Origin: Mycobacterium simulans | GTDB taxonomy: Bacteria > Actinomycetota > Actinomycetes > Mycobacteriales > Mycobacteriaceae | Reading direction: 5' to 3' | DNA: 33,448 nucleotides | Assembly (NCBI RefSeq): GCF_900232995.1 | Contig: NZ_OCVX01000003.1 | Location: 2,884,921-2,918,368, forward strand | Part shown: piece after piece, positions 1 through 9,945 of the stretch | Layout: each line of letters starts with the position of its first letter | Position numbering within the stretch: position 1 is the stretch's first letter | The notes under the pieces: model-generated | What the model saw: the letters and a program-made list of their open reading frames with translations, nothing else | What the model was told of the DNA's origin: nothing | Database searches by the model: none | Translations under genes and position numbers: made by a program

Positions 1-974
1 ACCGGTGTGGGGGGCGGACTTGGCGGAGGCGCCATGGCGGTGGCCGGCATGGTCGGTGGTTGCGCCACACCCGTAGGGGGACCCGGCAGGGTCGATTCCT
101 GGCTGCGGCGCAGGATGTCGGCGGCGTGGTCTTGGTCGGGGTCGCTGAGCGCTTCGTGAGCGGCCAGGGCCAGATCGCCCGCGCTGGCGTAGCGGTCCTC
201 GGGCTTCTTGGCCATGCCGCGAGCCACCACCGCGTCGAAGGCCCTGGGGACGCCCGAGCGCGCGACGCTCGGTTGGGGGATCGGGTCCATCAGGTGGGCG
301 GTGACCAGCGTGCCGGCGCTGTCGGCGCGATAAGGCGGGGCTCCCGTCAGGCACTCGTGCAGCACACAGGCCAGTGCGTAGATGTCGGCGCGGTAGGTGA
401 CCTCGTCGTTGGAAAACCGTTCGGGGGCCATGTATTTCCAGGTGCCCACCGCGGTGCCCAACTGGGTGAGCTTTTCGTCGGTGGTGGCGCTGGCGATCCC
501 GAAGTCGACTAGGTAGGCGAAGTCGTCGCGGGTGACCAGGATGTTTTGCGGCTTGACGTCGCGATGCATCACCCCGGCGGCATGCGCGGCGCCCAGCGCC
601 GAGGCGATCTGGGTGATGATGACCACCGCGCGCGGTGGGGTCAGCGGGCCGAAGCGTTTGAGCAAGGAGTCCAGGTCGGTGCCCTCAACGAGGCGCATCT
701 CCAAAAAGAGCTGCCCGTCGACTTCGCCGTAGTCGTGGATGGGCACCACGTGGGGTTCCTGCAAACGGCCGGCAATGCGAGCTTCGCGCTTCATCCGCTC
801 GCGAAAGATTGGGTCCTTGCTGAACTCCTCGGTCATCACCTTGACCGCAACGGTCCACTCCTTAACGGTGTGCTCCGCCTCGTAGACCTCGCCCATCCCG
901 CCGCGGCCCAGCAGCCGTTTGAGGTGGTAGGGCCCGAACATTGACCCCACCCGCGAGCCCTGCGCGTCGTTCAT
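1..974 (-). CDS. PknH-like transmembrane Ser/Thr kinase 1 (C-terminus beyond window)
   Basis: This is a Hanks-type Ser/Thr protein kinase of the PknH family, read here for its first 324 codons. The start is ATG at 974, preceded by GGAGG with a 7-nt spacer. It has the glycine loop at residues 23-30, the catalytic Lys45, HRD at 137-139, DFG at 157-159, the activation-loop threonines Thr170 and Thr174, and APE at 183-185. A Pro/Thr/Ala-rich juxtamembrane linker follows from about residue 297 and runs into the window edge, so the membrane segment and extracellular sensor expected for the family are not visible. It is closer to kinase 3 than to kinase 2: one 76-bp stretch is identical to kinase 3, and the two share upstream DNA. 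It lies 175 bp downstream of the FHA-ABC exporter gene and probably has its own promoter. One alteration is Gln in place of Pro in the catalytic-loop motif KPQN. That the domain is an active kinase is inferred from intact motifs. Confidence 0.93.
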   Translation of the reverse strand, partial: MNDAQGSRVGSMFGPYHLKRLLGRGGMGEVYEAEHTVKEWTVAVKVMTEEFSKDPIFRERMKREARIAGRLQEPHVVPIHDYGEVDGQLFLEMRLVEGTDLDSLLKRFGPLTPPRAVVIITQIASALGAAHAAGVMHRDVKPQNILVTRDDFAYLVDFGIASATTDEKLTQLGTAVGTWKYMAPERFSNDEVTYRADIYALACVLHECLTGAPPYRADSAGTLVTAHLMDPIPQPSVARSGVPRAFDAVVARGMAKKPEDRYASAGDLALAAHEALSDPDQDHAADILRRSQESTLPGPPTGVAQPPTMPATAMAPPPSPPPTP

Positions 975-1149
975 CGTCGATCCTCCAAATCAACCCGCAT
1001 TGCCGCCGACACTATCAACAACCTCCGGGCATCCGACGGGCGTCAGCGCCCCCAAGCATTCGTCACGAATGTGGCAAGTGCGAGGGCAGAGGCTTTGCCC
1101 AGCAGCTAAACCAAGGAGACGAAGATGCTTAGCACCGCCGCCAAGCGCG
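975..1149 (-). promoter_or_regulatory. Probable kinase 1 promoter and leader, shared with kinase 3
   Basis: This intergenic stretch separates the exporter stop from the kinase 1 start. Positions 1005-1033 match 7142-7170 upstream of kinase 3 at 26 of 29 bases without gaps, at the same distance from the two start codons. A 17-nt exact match covers 1003-1019. On the minus strand the shared block contains TAGTGT (1014-1009), which fits the mycobacterial -10 pattern TAnnnT and would give a leader of about 28 nt. No convincing -35 is visible. Farther upstream, a perfect 7-bp inverted repeat with a 1-nt centre (CATTCGT-C-ACGAATG, 1057-1071) could be an operator; kinase 3 has no copy. That this is a promoter is inferred from conservation and position. 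Confidence 0.5.
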
Positions 1150-3492
1150 TCAGCGGCGTGGCTTACGCTGCGGGTCGAGTCGCTTGAGGCGCAACGCGAT
1201 TAGCATCACCAGAACGATCGCCTGCACGACACAGACCCCAGCGGCCATCAGCCAGCTACTGACGTCGTAGTCCCACAATGGATCTTGTTCCCCACCCGGT
1301 ATGGTCCGGCGCAGGTCGTTGAGATCGACGGTCGAAGCGCCCATCGCAAAGGCCCACCGCGACGGAGACAACCACGCCAGCTGCTCCAGCGGGATCCGGT
1401 CTTTCACACCGAACATCCCGCCACAAAGCACTAGTTCGGCAAAGACCACCAGCACCAATAGCGGCATGCCTCGATCGGCGTTGCCGATCATCGCCGAAAT
1501 CAGCAGGCCGATCATCATTGAGACCACCGTGACAGCGACCACCGCCACGGCCACTTCGACCCTGGGCCAAGGCAACAGCACCGACTGATCGGGCGGAGGC
1601 AGGAACGCGGCACCCAGGAATCCCAGAATCAGCCCCTGCACGGTCGTCAGCACTGTTAGGACCAACAACTTGGAGGCAAGATAGGCGCCGCCGGACAAGC
1701 CGATGCCATGCTCTCGGCGGTAGATTGCCTGCTCCTTCACGATTTCCCGGATGGATGCGGCGCAGCCCATCAGCCCACCGCCGATGATCAGCAACACCAG
1801 CAGCTGTGACGGTTGGGTCGATTTTTGTTCGATGGCCTTGGCTAATGACAACCCGGCTTCGCCCGGGACGGCGTACGCGAACAGGCTTAGCAGCAGCGGC
1901 AGTAACAGCAAAAACACCGAGTACTGGCGGTCGGCCGCGATGACCGCCAGATACCGCCGGCACAGGATGGCGAACTGGGCGAATGCGCTCTGCTGAGCGA
2001 CGGGTTTGGCGGCGGGTCCGGGGGATCGCGGTGGCCGCAGCGCCGAACGGGGAGCGAGTGCCGCGCGCAGGGGTGAGGCATTGAACCGGGCGGTCCAGTC
2101 GGTGGATTTGTCATGTTCGAGGAGAGTGAAGAGGTCAGCGAAGTCGGTGCAGTTGAAGTAGCTCAATGCCTGCTGGGGTGGACCGAAGTAGGCCAGCCGT
2201 CCTCCGGGGGCCAGGATGAGCAGGCGGTCGCACATATTCAGGTGGGCAATGTTGTGAGTGACCACCACGACCGAGCGGCCGTCGTCGGCCAGCGACCGCA
2301 GGGTCTGCATTACCGATTTCTCGTAGCCCGGGTCGAGGCCCGAGGTGGGTTCGTCGAGAAACAGCAACGACGGTTTGGTCAACAGTTCCAGAGCGACGCT
2401 GGTGCGCTTGCGCTGACCCCCCGACAGGCTGTCGATACGCTGATCGGCTTGCGCGGAAAGTCCGAGTTCGGCCAGGACCTCCTCGATGCGCTGCTGGCGT
2501 TCGCTGGTGGAGCCGTCCTGCGGAACCCTCAGCCGGGCCGCGTAGTTCAGCGCCCGCCGCACCGTCAGCGGGGTGTGCAGGATGTCGTCTTGGGGCACGA
2601 ATCCGATGCGGTGCCGCAATTCCGCGTAGTTGTCATAGAGGTCGCGCTCGTCGTATCGCACGGTGCCGCTGTCGGCCGGGCGGAATCCGGTCAGCGCGCC
2701 CAGCAGCGTTGACTTCCCCGCGCCACTTGGCCCCACCACCGCTAACAGGCTGCGTTGCGGCAGGGTGAAGCTGACATCGGCCAGCAACACGCGACCCTTG
2801 TTGGTGACCACTCGCAGATTGGACGCCTCGTAGGAGATATCGCCTGTGTCAACGTATTCCACGAGGCGGTCACCGGACATGTGCAGCAGTTGATGACCGA
2901 TGCCGACAATGTCGTTGGGTCCGATGAGTGCTCTGTTGATCCGGTGCCCGTTGACGTAGGTCCCGTTGGCGCTGTTGTTATCGACCAACTCCCACTGGTT
3001 GCCGGACCGCCGCAACATGGCATGGCGGCGCGATACCAGCAAGTCGTTGAGGACGACATTGTTGTCGGTTCCCCTGCCGATCGTGACGACCAACTGGTCG
3101 ATGGCGTGCACTGCCGTCGGTGGCCGGGCTACCGTCGTGTCGACCGGCCGTTCGACCGGGTTGACTTCTCGTGGTGGGGCTGGGTGTAGTTCCACTACCT
3201 CCCCGGAAGTCGCCGAACCCAGCTGCACCGTGATGCGCTGACGAATCGTGAGGCGCTCCACCCGTTGACCGGCTACGAACATCCCATTGCTGCTGCGGTT
3301 GGTCAGAACCCATCCGTCCGGAGTCGGCTCCAGCACGGCGTGGTTTCGCGACACCCGTGGATTGTCCAGACGGATATCGGCTTCGCTGGCGCGGCCTATG
3401 GTCCACACGCGGTTGGCTGTGGCATGCCAGGTGCGTCCGGCGGCCCGCAGCTCCAGCCGGGCTGGATTCGTGGTGGCGATCCTGTCCTGCAT
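1150..3492 (-). CDS. Tandem-FHA ABC exporter (Rv1747-like)
   Basis: The 780-residue protein has two FHA domains, an ABC ATPase and a six-helix membrane domain, the layout of M. tuberculosis Rv1747. FHA1 spans about 30-80 (Gly33-Arg34, Ser48-Arg-Asn-His51, Asn69-Gly70). FHA2 spans about 137-185 (Gly139-Arg140, Ser154-Arg-Arg-His157, Asn176-Gly-Thr178). In the ATPase, Walker A is 254-262, the Q-loop Gln301, the signature LSGGQ 356-360, Walker B with Asp380-Glu381, and the switch His413. Hydrophobic segments lie near 526-542, 563-580, 605-632, 647-670, 676-695 and 748-768. The ATG at 3492 has GGAGG 6 nt away and lies 16 bp after the kinase 2 stop, so the two genes are probably one transcript. 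Rv1747 is known to be a substrate of the neighbouring kinase PknF, with phosphothreonines between its FHA domains. Here the linker is short (about 81-136) with Thr119, Thr120 and Thr126 as candidates. Export of a cell-envelope component is inferred by analogy; the substrate is unknown. Confidence 0.93.
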   Translation of the reverse strand: MQDRIATTNPARLELRAAGRTWHATANRVWTIGRASEADIRLDNPRVSRNHAVLEPTPDGWVLTNRSSNGMFVAGQRVERLTIRQRITVQLGSATSGEVVELHPAPPREVNPVERPVDTTVARPPTAVHAIDQLVVTIGRGTDNNVVLNDLLVSRRHAMLRRSGNQWELVDNNSANGTYVNGHRINRALIGPNDIVGIGHQLLHMSGDRLVEYVDTGDISYEASNLRVVTNKGRVLLADVSFTLPQRSLLAVVGPSGAGKSTLLGALTGFRPADSGTVRYDERDLYDNYAELRHRIGFVPQDDILHTPLTVRRALNYAARLRVPQDGSTSERQQRIEEVLAELGLSAQADQRIDSLSGGQRKRTSVALELLTKPSLLFLDEPTSGLDPGYEKSVMQTLRSLADDGRSVVVVTHNIAHLNMCDRLLILAPGGRLAYFGPPQQALSYFNCTDFADLFTLLEHDKSTDWTARFNASPLRAALAPRSALRPPRSPGPAAKPVAQQSAFAQFAILCRRYLAVIAADRQYSVFLLLLPLLLSLFAYAVPGEAGLSLAKAIEQKSTQPSQLLVLLIIGGGLMGCAASIREIVKEQAIYRREHGIGLSGGAYLASKLLVLTVLTTVQGLILGFLGAAFLPPPDQSVLLPWPRVEVAVAVVAVTVVSMMIGLLISAMIGNADRGMPLLVLVVFAELVLCGGMFGVKDRIPLEQLAWLSPSRWAFAMGASTVDLNDLRRTIPGGEQDPLWDYDVSSWLMAAGVCVVQAIVLVMLIALRLKRLDPQRKPRR

Positions 3493-3508
3493 GCCTAGCC
3501 TCCGGTGC

Positions 3509-5209
3509 TCACGAGTGGGAAGCCCACCACTTGTATAGCTGATCGAGAGTCTGCGGTTTCCCAGCGACCAGCCCGAATACCAAGGTTTGCTCGTTGCTCC
3601 ACATCAGCTGTGGCTCGCTGTCCTTGTAGTTGCCGCACGCGAGCTGGCCAAGGATGGTGTTGGGGTCTTGGGTGTGCCACCACGTGCCCGGTGATGCCTT
3701 ACCGCCGGGGCAGCTCACGATCGTGACGGTTCCGATGAATCCGGTGAAGGCTTTTTTCAGCGCTGCTAGGTCGGGGTACAGGCCGAAGGCCGCGATGCGT
3801 GGCCCGTTGGCATCGGTGTTCTGCCCGCATTTCACCGACACCACTGCATCCGGCATTGGTTGGCTATCCGGTGTGCAGGTGCCGGGGGGATAACCCGAAG
3901 GCAGCAGGCTCATCAGTCGGGCTTGGGCGGCGGACGTTGGCGAGGTGGACGGGGGGCTCGTCGTGGTTGCTGGTGTGGTGGATGTGGTCGTCAGGGGCGT
4001 CGAGGTCGTCGTCTTTGGAGCGCCCAACCTGGTGTCATTCTTGGTGGCAGCCCAGATACCGATGGCACCAAGGATGAGGACCACGAATAGCACGGCCACA
4101 CCGGTGACGATCGCCCAGGGGTTGCGTCTGCGTGGCGGCGCGGCCGGTGGCCCGTGGCGCCAAGGAGGTGCGCCAGCGAACCGTTGCGGTGGGGCGGGGG
4201 CAGGCGGGGCGGGGGCAGGCGGGGGCGGCGACGGGCGGTTGCCGGGACCCCAAGGCGGGTAACGGGGCGGACCAACCGGACGTGGGTGCTGGACGGTTCG
4301 CGGCTCGGATACCTCGGTAGGCAGTGTCGATTCCTGGCTACGGCGCAGGATGGTGGCGGCCCGGTCTTGATCGGGGGTACTGAGCGCCTCGTGCGCGGCC
4401 TGCGCCAGATCACCGGCGCTCGCGTAGCGTTCCTGGGCGGTTTTGGCCATGCCGCGGGCGATCACGTCATCAAACGCGCGGGGGATACCCGCGTTCGCGG
4501 CGCTGGGTCGGGGGATGGGATCCATCATGTGGGCACTGACGAGCATGCCCGCGCCTTCGGGCGAGTACGGCGCGGCCCCGGTCAGGCACTCATAGAGCAC
4601 GCAGGCCAGCGAATAGATGTCGGCGCGAAAGGTCACCTCGTCGTTCGTAAACCGTTCGGGGGCCATGTATTTCCAGGTGCCGACCGCGGCGCCCAACTGG
4701 GTGAGTTTTTCATCGGTGGTGGCGCTGGCGATCCCGAAATCGACTAGGTAGGCGAAATCGTTGCGGGTGACCAGGATGTTGGGTGGTTTGACGTCGCGGT
4801 GCATGACCCCGGCGGCGTGCGCGGAGTCCAGGGCCGACGCGATCTGGCTGATGATGGCCACCGCGCGTGACGGGCTGAGCGGGCCGAAGCGTTTGAGCAT
4901 TGTGTCCAGGTCGGTGCCCTCGATGAGGCGCATCTCCAAGAACATTTGCCCGTCGACTTCGCCATAGTCGTGGATGGGCACCACGTGGGGATCCTGCAAA
5001 CGGCCGGTAATGCGGGCTTCGCGCTTCATCCGCTCGCGAAATACCGGGTCATTGCTGACGGCTTCCGACATCAGCTTGAGCGCGACCGTCCACCCTTTGA
5101 CGGTGTGCTCGGCCTCGTAGACCTCGCCCATTCCGCCGCGGCCCAGCGGTCGTTTGAGTTGGTAGGGCCCAAACATTGATCCCACCCGCGAGCCTGGCGC
5201 CTCGCCCAT
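3509..5209 (-). CDS. PknH-like transmembrane Ser/Thr kinase 2 (lacks Thr174)
   Basis: This 566-residue kinase is a divergent PknH paralogue. I chose ATG 5209 because its product aligns with the other two kinases from residue 1 and GGGAGGG lies just upstream; the frame stays open to 5242. The kinase domain has a glycine loop at 23-30, Lys45, HRD 137-139, DFG 157-159, Thr170 and APE 183-185. At 174, where kinases 1 and 3 have Thr, it has Ala. A Pro/Ala-rich linker (about 300-362) leads to a membrane helix at about 366-388, a Thr/Ser-rich stalk and an extracellular domain of about 140 residues with four cysteines (445, 461, 500, 525), matching the two-disulfide PknH sensor fold. It sits 117 bp downstream of kinase 3 with no copy of the shared promoter, and 16 bp before the exporter gene. 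It may therefore be the kinase most tightly co-expressed with the exporter, which is an inference. Confidence 0.93.
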   Translation of the reverse strand: MGEAPGSRVGSMFGPYQLKRPLGRGGMGEVYEAEHTVKGWTVALKLMSEAVSNDPVFRERMKREARITGRLQDPHVVPIHDYGEVDGQMFLEMRLIEGTDLDTMLKRFGPLSPSRAVAIISQIASALDSAHAAGVMHRDVKPPNILVTRNDFAYLVDFGIASATTDEKLTQLGAAVGTWKYMAPERFTNDEVTFRADIYSLACVLYECLTGAAPYSPEGAGMLVSAHMMDPIPRPSAANAGIPRAFDDVIARGMAKTAQERYASAGDLAQAAHEALSTPDQDRAATILRRSQESTLPTEVSEPRTVQHPRPVGPPRYPPWGPGNRPSPPPPAPAPPAPAPPQRFAGAPPWRHGPPAAPPRRRNPWAIVTGVAVLFVVLILGAIGIWAATKNDTRLGAPKTTTSTPLTTTSTTPATTTSPPSTSPTSAAQARLMSLLPSGYPPGTCTPDSQPMPDAVVSVKCGQNTDANGPRIAAFGLYPDLAALKKAFTGFIGTVTIVSCPGGKASPGTWWHTQDPNTILGQLACGNYKDSEPQLMWSNEQTLVFGLVAGKPQTLDQLYKWWASHS

Positions 5210-5326
5210 CGCTGACCCTCCCGCAAATCGGCCGTCATCCAAAACTGTTGGGCCGCTTGACTATTCGCTCGCGTTACGCAAGCTCCAATCTCGTGCGGCG
5301 GCAGATCCGAAGTCAGCCAACAGCTG

Positions 5327-7111
<1,785 letters not shown>

Positions 7112-7337
7112 CACCAATCCTCCTCAAGCAACCCGAATCCCGCCGACACTATCAACCGCCTCCGGGTATCGCACCGGGTTCGACCACAGGGCCCCAGCAA
7201 CCATGACGTAATCATGACCTTAAGATCGCGGCAACACCACCGCTCGAACCCGCCGTATCCCATCGGGTACGCGTGGTACCGAGGTCTTCTCACCGGCGGC
7301 GTGCGGCGAAAAGTATTGCGCCGCTGTCATATCGGAC
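7112..7337 (-). promoter_or_regulatory. Probable pknH promoter region with inverted repeats
   Basis: This is the 226-bp gap between the embR stop and the pknH start. The block 7142-7170 is conserved upstream of kinase 1 (26 of 29 bases). Within it, minus-strand TAGTGT at 7151-7146 is the candidate -10, giving a leader of about 28 nt. Two small inverted repeats lie farther upstream: CATGA-5 nt-TCATG at 7202-7216 and GGTAC-5 nt-GTACC at 7266-7280. Either could bind a dimeric regulator. No transcription data are visible in the sequence, so these are candidates only. Confidence 0.42.
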
Positions 7338-8498
7338 TCAGGCCGGCGTGTTGGCGGAGATCTGGAACGTGAATTCGTGGTCGCAGATGCGGATGTGGTC
7401 GCCATCATTGAGTGTGGCGGCTGCGCGGATTCGCTGATGCTGCACGTGCACGCCGTTCGACGACCGGAGGTCGTTGATGATGTAGTTCGTGCCGGTATCG
7501 ACGATGACCGCGTGGTGCCGGCTGACATTGGCGCTGTCGAGGACTATGTCGTTGTCGCTGAGACGCCCGATCCGGGTCGCCGCGGATTGCAGCGGGTAGC
7601 TGCGTCCGGTGGCGACGTCGTGCAGAAAGGCGACGGCCCGCTGGCCGGAGACCATGGTGCGCTGGTCGAGCACCGTGACGGTGCCGGCGGCGGTTGTCTT
7701 GGCGGATTTCTTGGCGTCCAGCGGTTCCTGGCGCAGGATCCGCTCATTGAGGGCGCGCAAGGTCGGGCCCGGGTCGATGCCGAGGTCGTCGGCGAGCGTG
7801 GTCTTCACCCGCCGATAGGCACCCAAGGCGTCGGATTGACGGTCGGTCAGGTAATAGGCGGTGATCAGCTGTGCCCACAGCGGCTCGCGGTAGGGGTGTT
7901 CCACGGTAAGCGCCTCGAGTTCGGCGATCACGGCGGAGGCGCGTCCGCAAGCGATTTCGGCTTCCGCCTTCGCCGTATGAGCCAGAATCTTGTCCTCGAC
8001 GAGCGCCGTGGCAAAGGAATCGACGAACTGAAAGTCGCGCAGGTCATCGAGCACCGGTCCACGCCATTCCTTCAGTGCCGCCGAAAGATGTCGGCTGGCC
8101 TCCTCGAAACGCCCGGCAGCGGCGGCGTGGACACCGGCGGTCTTTTCGGCGATGAATCGCCCGAGATCGCAAGTGTTGTCGGGGATGCTGAGCCGGTAAC
8201 CGGGCGGCGCCGCGGCCAATACCACTCGAGGGTCGATGCCGGCACCGCCGAGGAGCTTGCGCAGATTGGACACATACGAGTGAATACTTGCCCTGGCCCC
8301 CGACGGCGGCCAGTCATCCCAAAGCGCGGTGATGAGCGCGTCGACCCCGACTGGTCGGTTGCGGTTGATTACCAGCATGGCCAGCACCGCCCGTTGTTTA
8401 GGGGTGCCCAATGGCACTAGGGCGCCGTCAATGCTCATCTCCAACGGTCCGAGCAGACCGAATTCGAGACGTCTGTCCATCATCGCGCTACCAGCCAT
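7338..8498 (-). CDS. embR: EmbR, SARP-family transcription activator with FHA domain
   Basis: The 386-residue protein is nearly the same as M. tuberculosis EmbR (388 residues) by recall. It has an OmpR-type winged-helix DNA-binding domain (about 10-105), a bacterial transcriptional activation domain (about 110-260), and a C-terminal FHA domain (about 305-375). Choosing ATG 8498 places the FHA phosphothreonine-binding residues at Arg312, Ser326 and Asn348, the numbers used for EmbR, which supports this start over the in-frame ATG 8531. In M. tuberculosis EmbR is phosphorylated by PknH, binds it through the FHA domain and activates embCAB, the arabinosyltransferase genes targeted by ethambutol. 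Here three PknH-like kinases lie downstream, so any of them could feed this regulator; that is inference. No strong ribosome binding site is visible upstream of 8498. Confidence 0.96.
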   Translation of the reverse strand: MAGSAMMDRRLEFGLLGPLEMSIDGALVPLGTPKQRAVLAMLVINRNRPVGVDALITALWDDWPPSGARASIHSYVSNLRKLLGGAGIDPRVVLAAAPPGYRLSIPDNTCDLGRFIAEKTAGVHAAAAGRFEEASRHLSAALKEWRGPVLDDLRDFQFVDSFATALVEDKILAHTAKAEAEIACGRASAVIAELEALTVEHPYREPLWAQLITAYYLTDRQSDALGAYRRVKTTLADDLGIDPGPTLRALNERILRQEPLDAKKSAKTTAAGTVTVLDQRTMVSGQRAVAFLHDVATGRSYPLQSAATRIGRLSDNDIVLDSANVSRHHAVIVDTGTNYIINDLRSSNGVHVQHQRIRAAATLNDGDHIRICDHEFTFQISANTPA

Positions 8499-8520
8499 TC
8501 CGTGTTTCCGGCAAGGTTTC

Positions 8521-8540
8521 TTCCCTGTCATTCCCTGTCA
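8521..8540 (-). repeat. Two perfect tandem 10-mers upstream of embR
   Basis: The 10-base unit TTCCCTGTCA occurs twice head to tail, read as TGACAGGGAA twice on the embR strand, 23-42 bases upstream of the chosen embR start. Perfect 10-bp periodicity puts both copies on the same face of the helix, as in many direct-repeat operators. SARP-family activators often bind direct repeats, so autoregulation is conceivable, but nothing in the sequence proves it. The repeat also creates alternative ATG codons (8531 in frame). Confidence 0.4.
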
Positions 8541-8633
8541 TTGTGGTACGAAGTTCAGCGATCCGGTAACAGGCACACGCAGCCATCAATGCCGTCGCCG
8601 AATTGTCTTGGCGCTCATGGCATGGCCGTGTGT

Positions 8634-9341
8634 TCACTTGCTGGTTTCCTCGGTGACGGTCATGAAGTCGTGGCTGGCGGCCCAGGCTTTGACGAAGACC
8701 GCCATCGGGATCTGCTCGTCACGCCCGTCGCTGTTGCCGCTGTCGTTGAGGTGCACGATGCCGTTGACGGTGTCGACACCGGTCACGACCACTGCGTGGT
8801 CAGCGCGCGGCTGGCCGTCGCTGCCCGTGTTCTCGACCGGCTGGTTCCAGATCATTTCGGCGTTGAGCCCGACGATCACCTTGTGGCCGCTGCCTAGGTA
8901 CTGCTCGAGTGCCTCCATGCCGGTGGCTACGCCGGTCTGTTCGGCGCTGTCGGCGTCGGTGTTCACGGCGTGGATTCCGTAGTGCGCCAGCAACGTCGGA
9001 AGGTCGCCCGGGTCGGTGCCCATTCCCGAGTTCGGGTCGTTCTTATCAGTCGGTTTGACATAAATCGACCCCGGGTGGCTGACGCTGGGAGTCGACTGGG
9101 CCACCTTGATGATGGACCGCTCGGAGGGCAGCTTGCCGGTCAGCTCACCAACCACGTCGGCGCTCGACATGATCGCGCAGTCGTCGTACTTCTGGTGCCG
9201 CCAGTACTTCGCGGCTGCCGTCGGGTCGCCGTACATGGTGCCCGCCGAAGCTTCGGCGGGGCTGGCCAGTCCGAGCGCGAGGGCGCCGGCGGCAGTGGCG
9301 AAGATGGCGGTCTTGATTGCGGTGGCAATGTTGATCGTCAC
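8634..9341 (-). CDS. Secreted C39-like cysteine peptidase (Rv1268c-like)
   Basis: The 235-residue protein starts with GTG at 9341, with AAAAAGGA 7 nt upstream. Residues 1-32 form a signal peptide with cleavage near Ala-Glu-Ala-Ser. The mature part fits the bacteriocin-processing (peptidase C39-like, papain fold) family. A candidate triad is visible: Cys55 in the motif YDDCAIMS at the head of a helix, His182 in DHAVVVTGVD, and Asp200 in LNDSG. The expected role is hydrolysis of a peptide bond outside the membrane; the substrate is unknown. It lies upstream of embR on the same strand with a 135-bp gap. H37Rv has a similar protein at the same relative position. Activity is inferred from residues only. 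Confidence 0.85.
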   Translation of the reverse strand: MTINIATAIKTAIFATAAGALALGLASPAEASAGTMYGDPTAAAKYWRHQKYDDCAIMSSADVVGELTGKLPSERSIIKVAQSTPSVSHPGSIYVKPTDKNDPNSGMGTDPGDLPTLLAHYGIHAVNTDADSAEQTGVATGMEALEQYLGSGHKVIVGLNAEMIWNQPVENTGSDGQPRADHAVVVTGVDTVNGIVHLNDSGNSDGRDEQIPMAVFVKAWAASHDFMTVTEETSK

Positions 9342-9433
9342 GGGCTGTCCTTTTTCTCATTCCAGAGGGGTGTTGAGAAAAGGTTCGCCCGTTGGCCTTT
9401 TCGTTATCTCTACGAATTCTTGAAGTGATCTGC

Positions 9434-9482
9434 CGAGTCCAAGGCGCGCGAATTACCTTGGGATTCAAGGCCCGTGGACTCG
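9434..9482 (-). terminator. Possible hairpin between DUF4189 and C39-like genes
   Basis: Outer arms CGAGTCC (9434-9440) and GGACTCG (9476-9482) can pair, and an alternative inner pairing CCAAGG/CCTTGG (9439-9444 with 9456-9461) overlaps the left arm. The hairpin lies about 53 nt downstream of the DUF4189 stop and upstream of the peptidase gene. No T-tract follows on the minus strand, as is common for mycobacterial hairpins. It may end the upstream transcript or switch between two structures. Confidence 0.3.
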
Positions 9483-9534
9483 TGGCGATCGCAAGCGCGG
9501 CGGAGCCGGGCGCGGCGGGTCGCCACCATCTCGA

Positions 9535-9906
9535 CTAGTTGCAGGCCCAGGTGTCGATGTAGCCGCCGTCGAGTTTGGACAACGCGTCCTTCATCGCAGA
9601 GCTCAGGTCGGCGCCAACCCCGCCCTTGTAGTCATGATCTTTCGCCGCCACGGCGCCACACGCGGTGAAGCTGGTGAGCACCTTGCAGTCGGAGTAGCCG
9701 CAATGTTTGACCGCCGTCGCCTCGGCGGCCGCCCGGGTGGGGTAGGCATACGATCGGCCCCACGAGCCATTGGCGGAATAGGCAATTGCGCCATAGGACT
9801 CGGCGGCATGTGCCGTGGGAGCGAGCGCGACGGTCATCGCGGTGACGGCAGCCAACTGGCCGACAGTCGCCGTTAGCCGCCGCCGACGGCCCATCCTCGT
9901 CGTCAT
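9535..9906 (-). CDS. Secreted DUF4189 protein (Rv1269c-like)
   Basis: The 123-residue product starts at ATG 9906, with AAAGGA 7 nt upstream; the frame is open to 9942, but the extension has no ribosome binding site and would precede the signal peptide. An Arg-rich start and hydrophobic stretch (about 11-34) end at an Ala-His-Ala cleavage site. The mature domain has the DUF4189 pattern: a WGxSYAYPTRAAAE segment (about 49-62), Cys69 and Cys74 spaced by four residues, Cys83, and a C-terminal Trp-Ala-Cys-Asn with Cys122, so two disulfides are possible. The family has no established biochemical function that I can state. It is one of a run of exported proteins (9346-11551) encoded on the same strand. 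Confidence 0.88.
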   Translation of the reverse strand: MTTRMGRRRRLTATVGQLAAVTAMTVALAPTAHAAESYGAIAYSANGSWGRSYAYPTRAAAEATAVKHCGYSDCKVLTSFTACGAVAAKDHDYKGGVGADLSSAMKDALSKLDGGYIDTWACN

Positions 9907-9945
9907 TGGTAAGTCCTTTCCCATGCTGTGACGCAACGCCAATCG

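Noticed and set aside
7377..8420. 347-codon open frame on the plus strand
   Set aside because: It is the mirror of embR, whose FHA residues fix the real frame.
9400..9440. Third copy of the DUF732 upstream element before the C39-like gene
   Set aside because: Only about seven bases (ATTCTTGAAG-like) resemble it; too weak to call.
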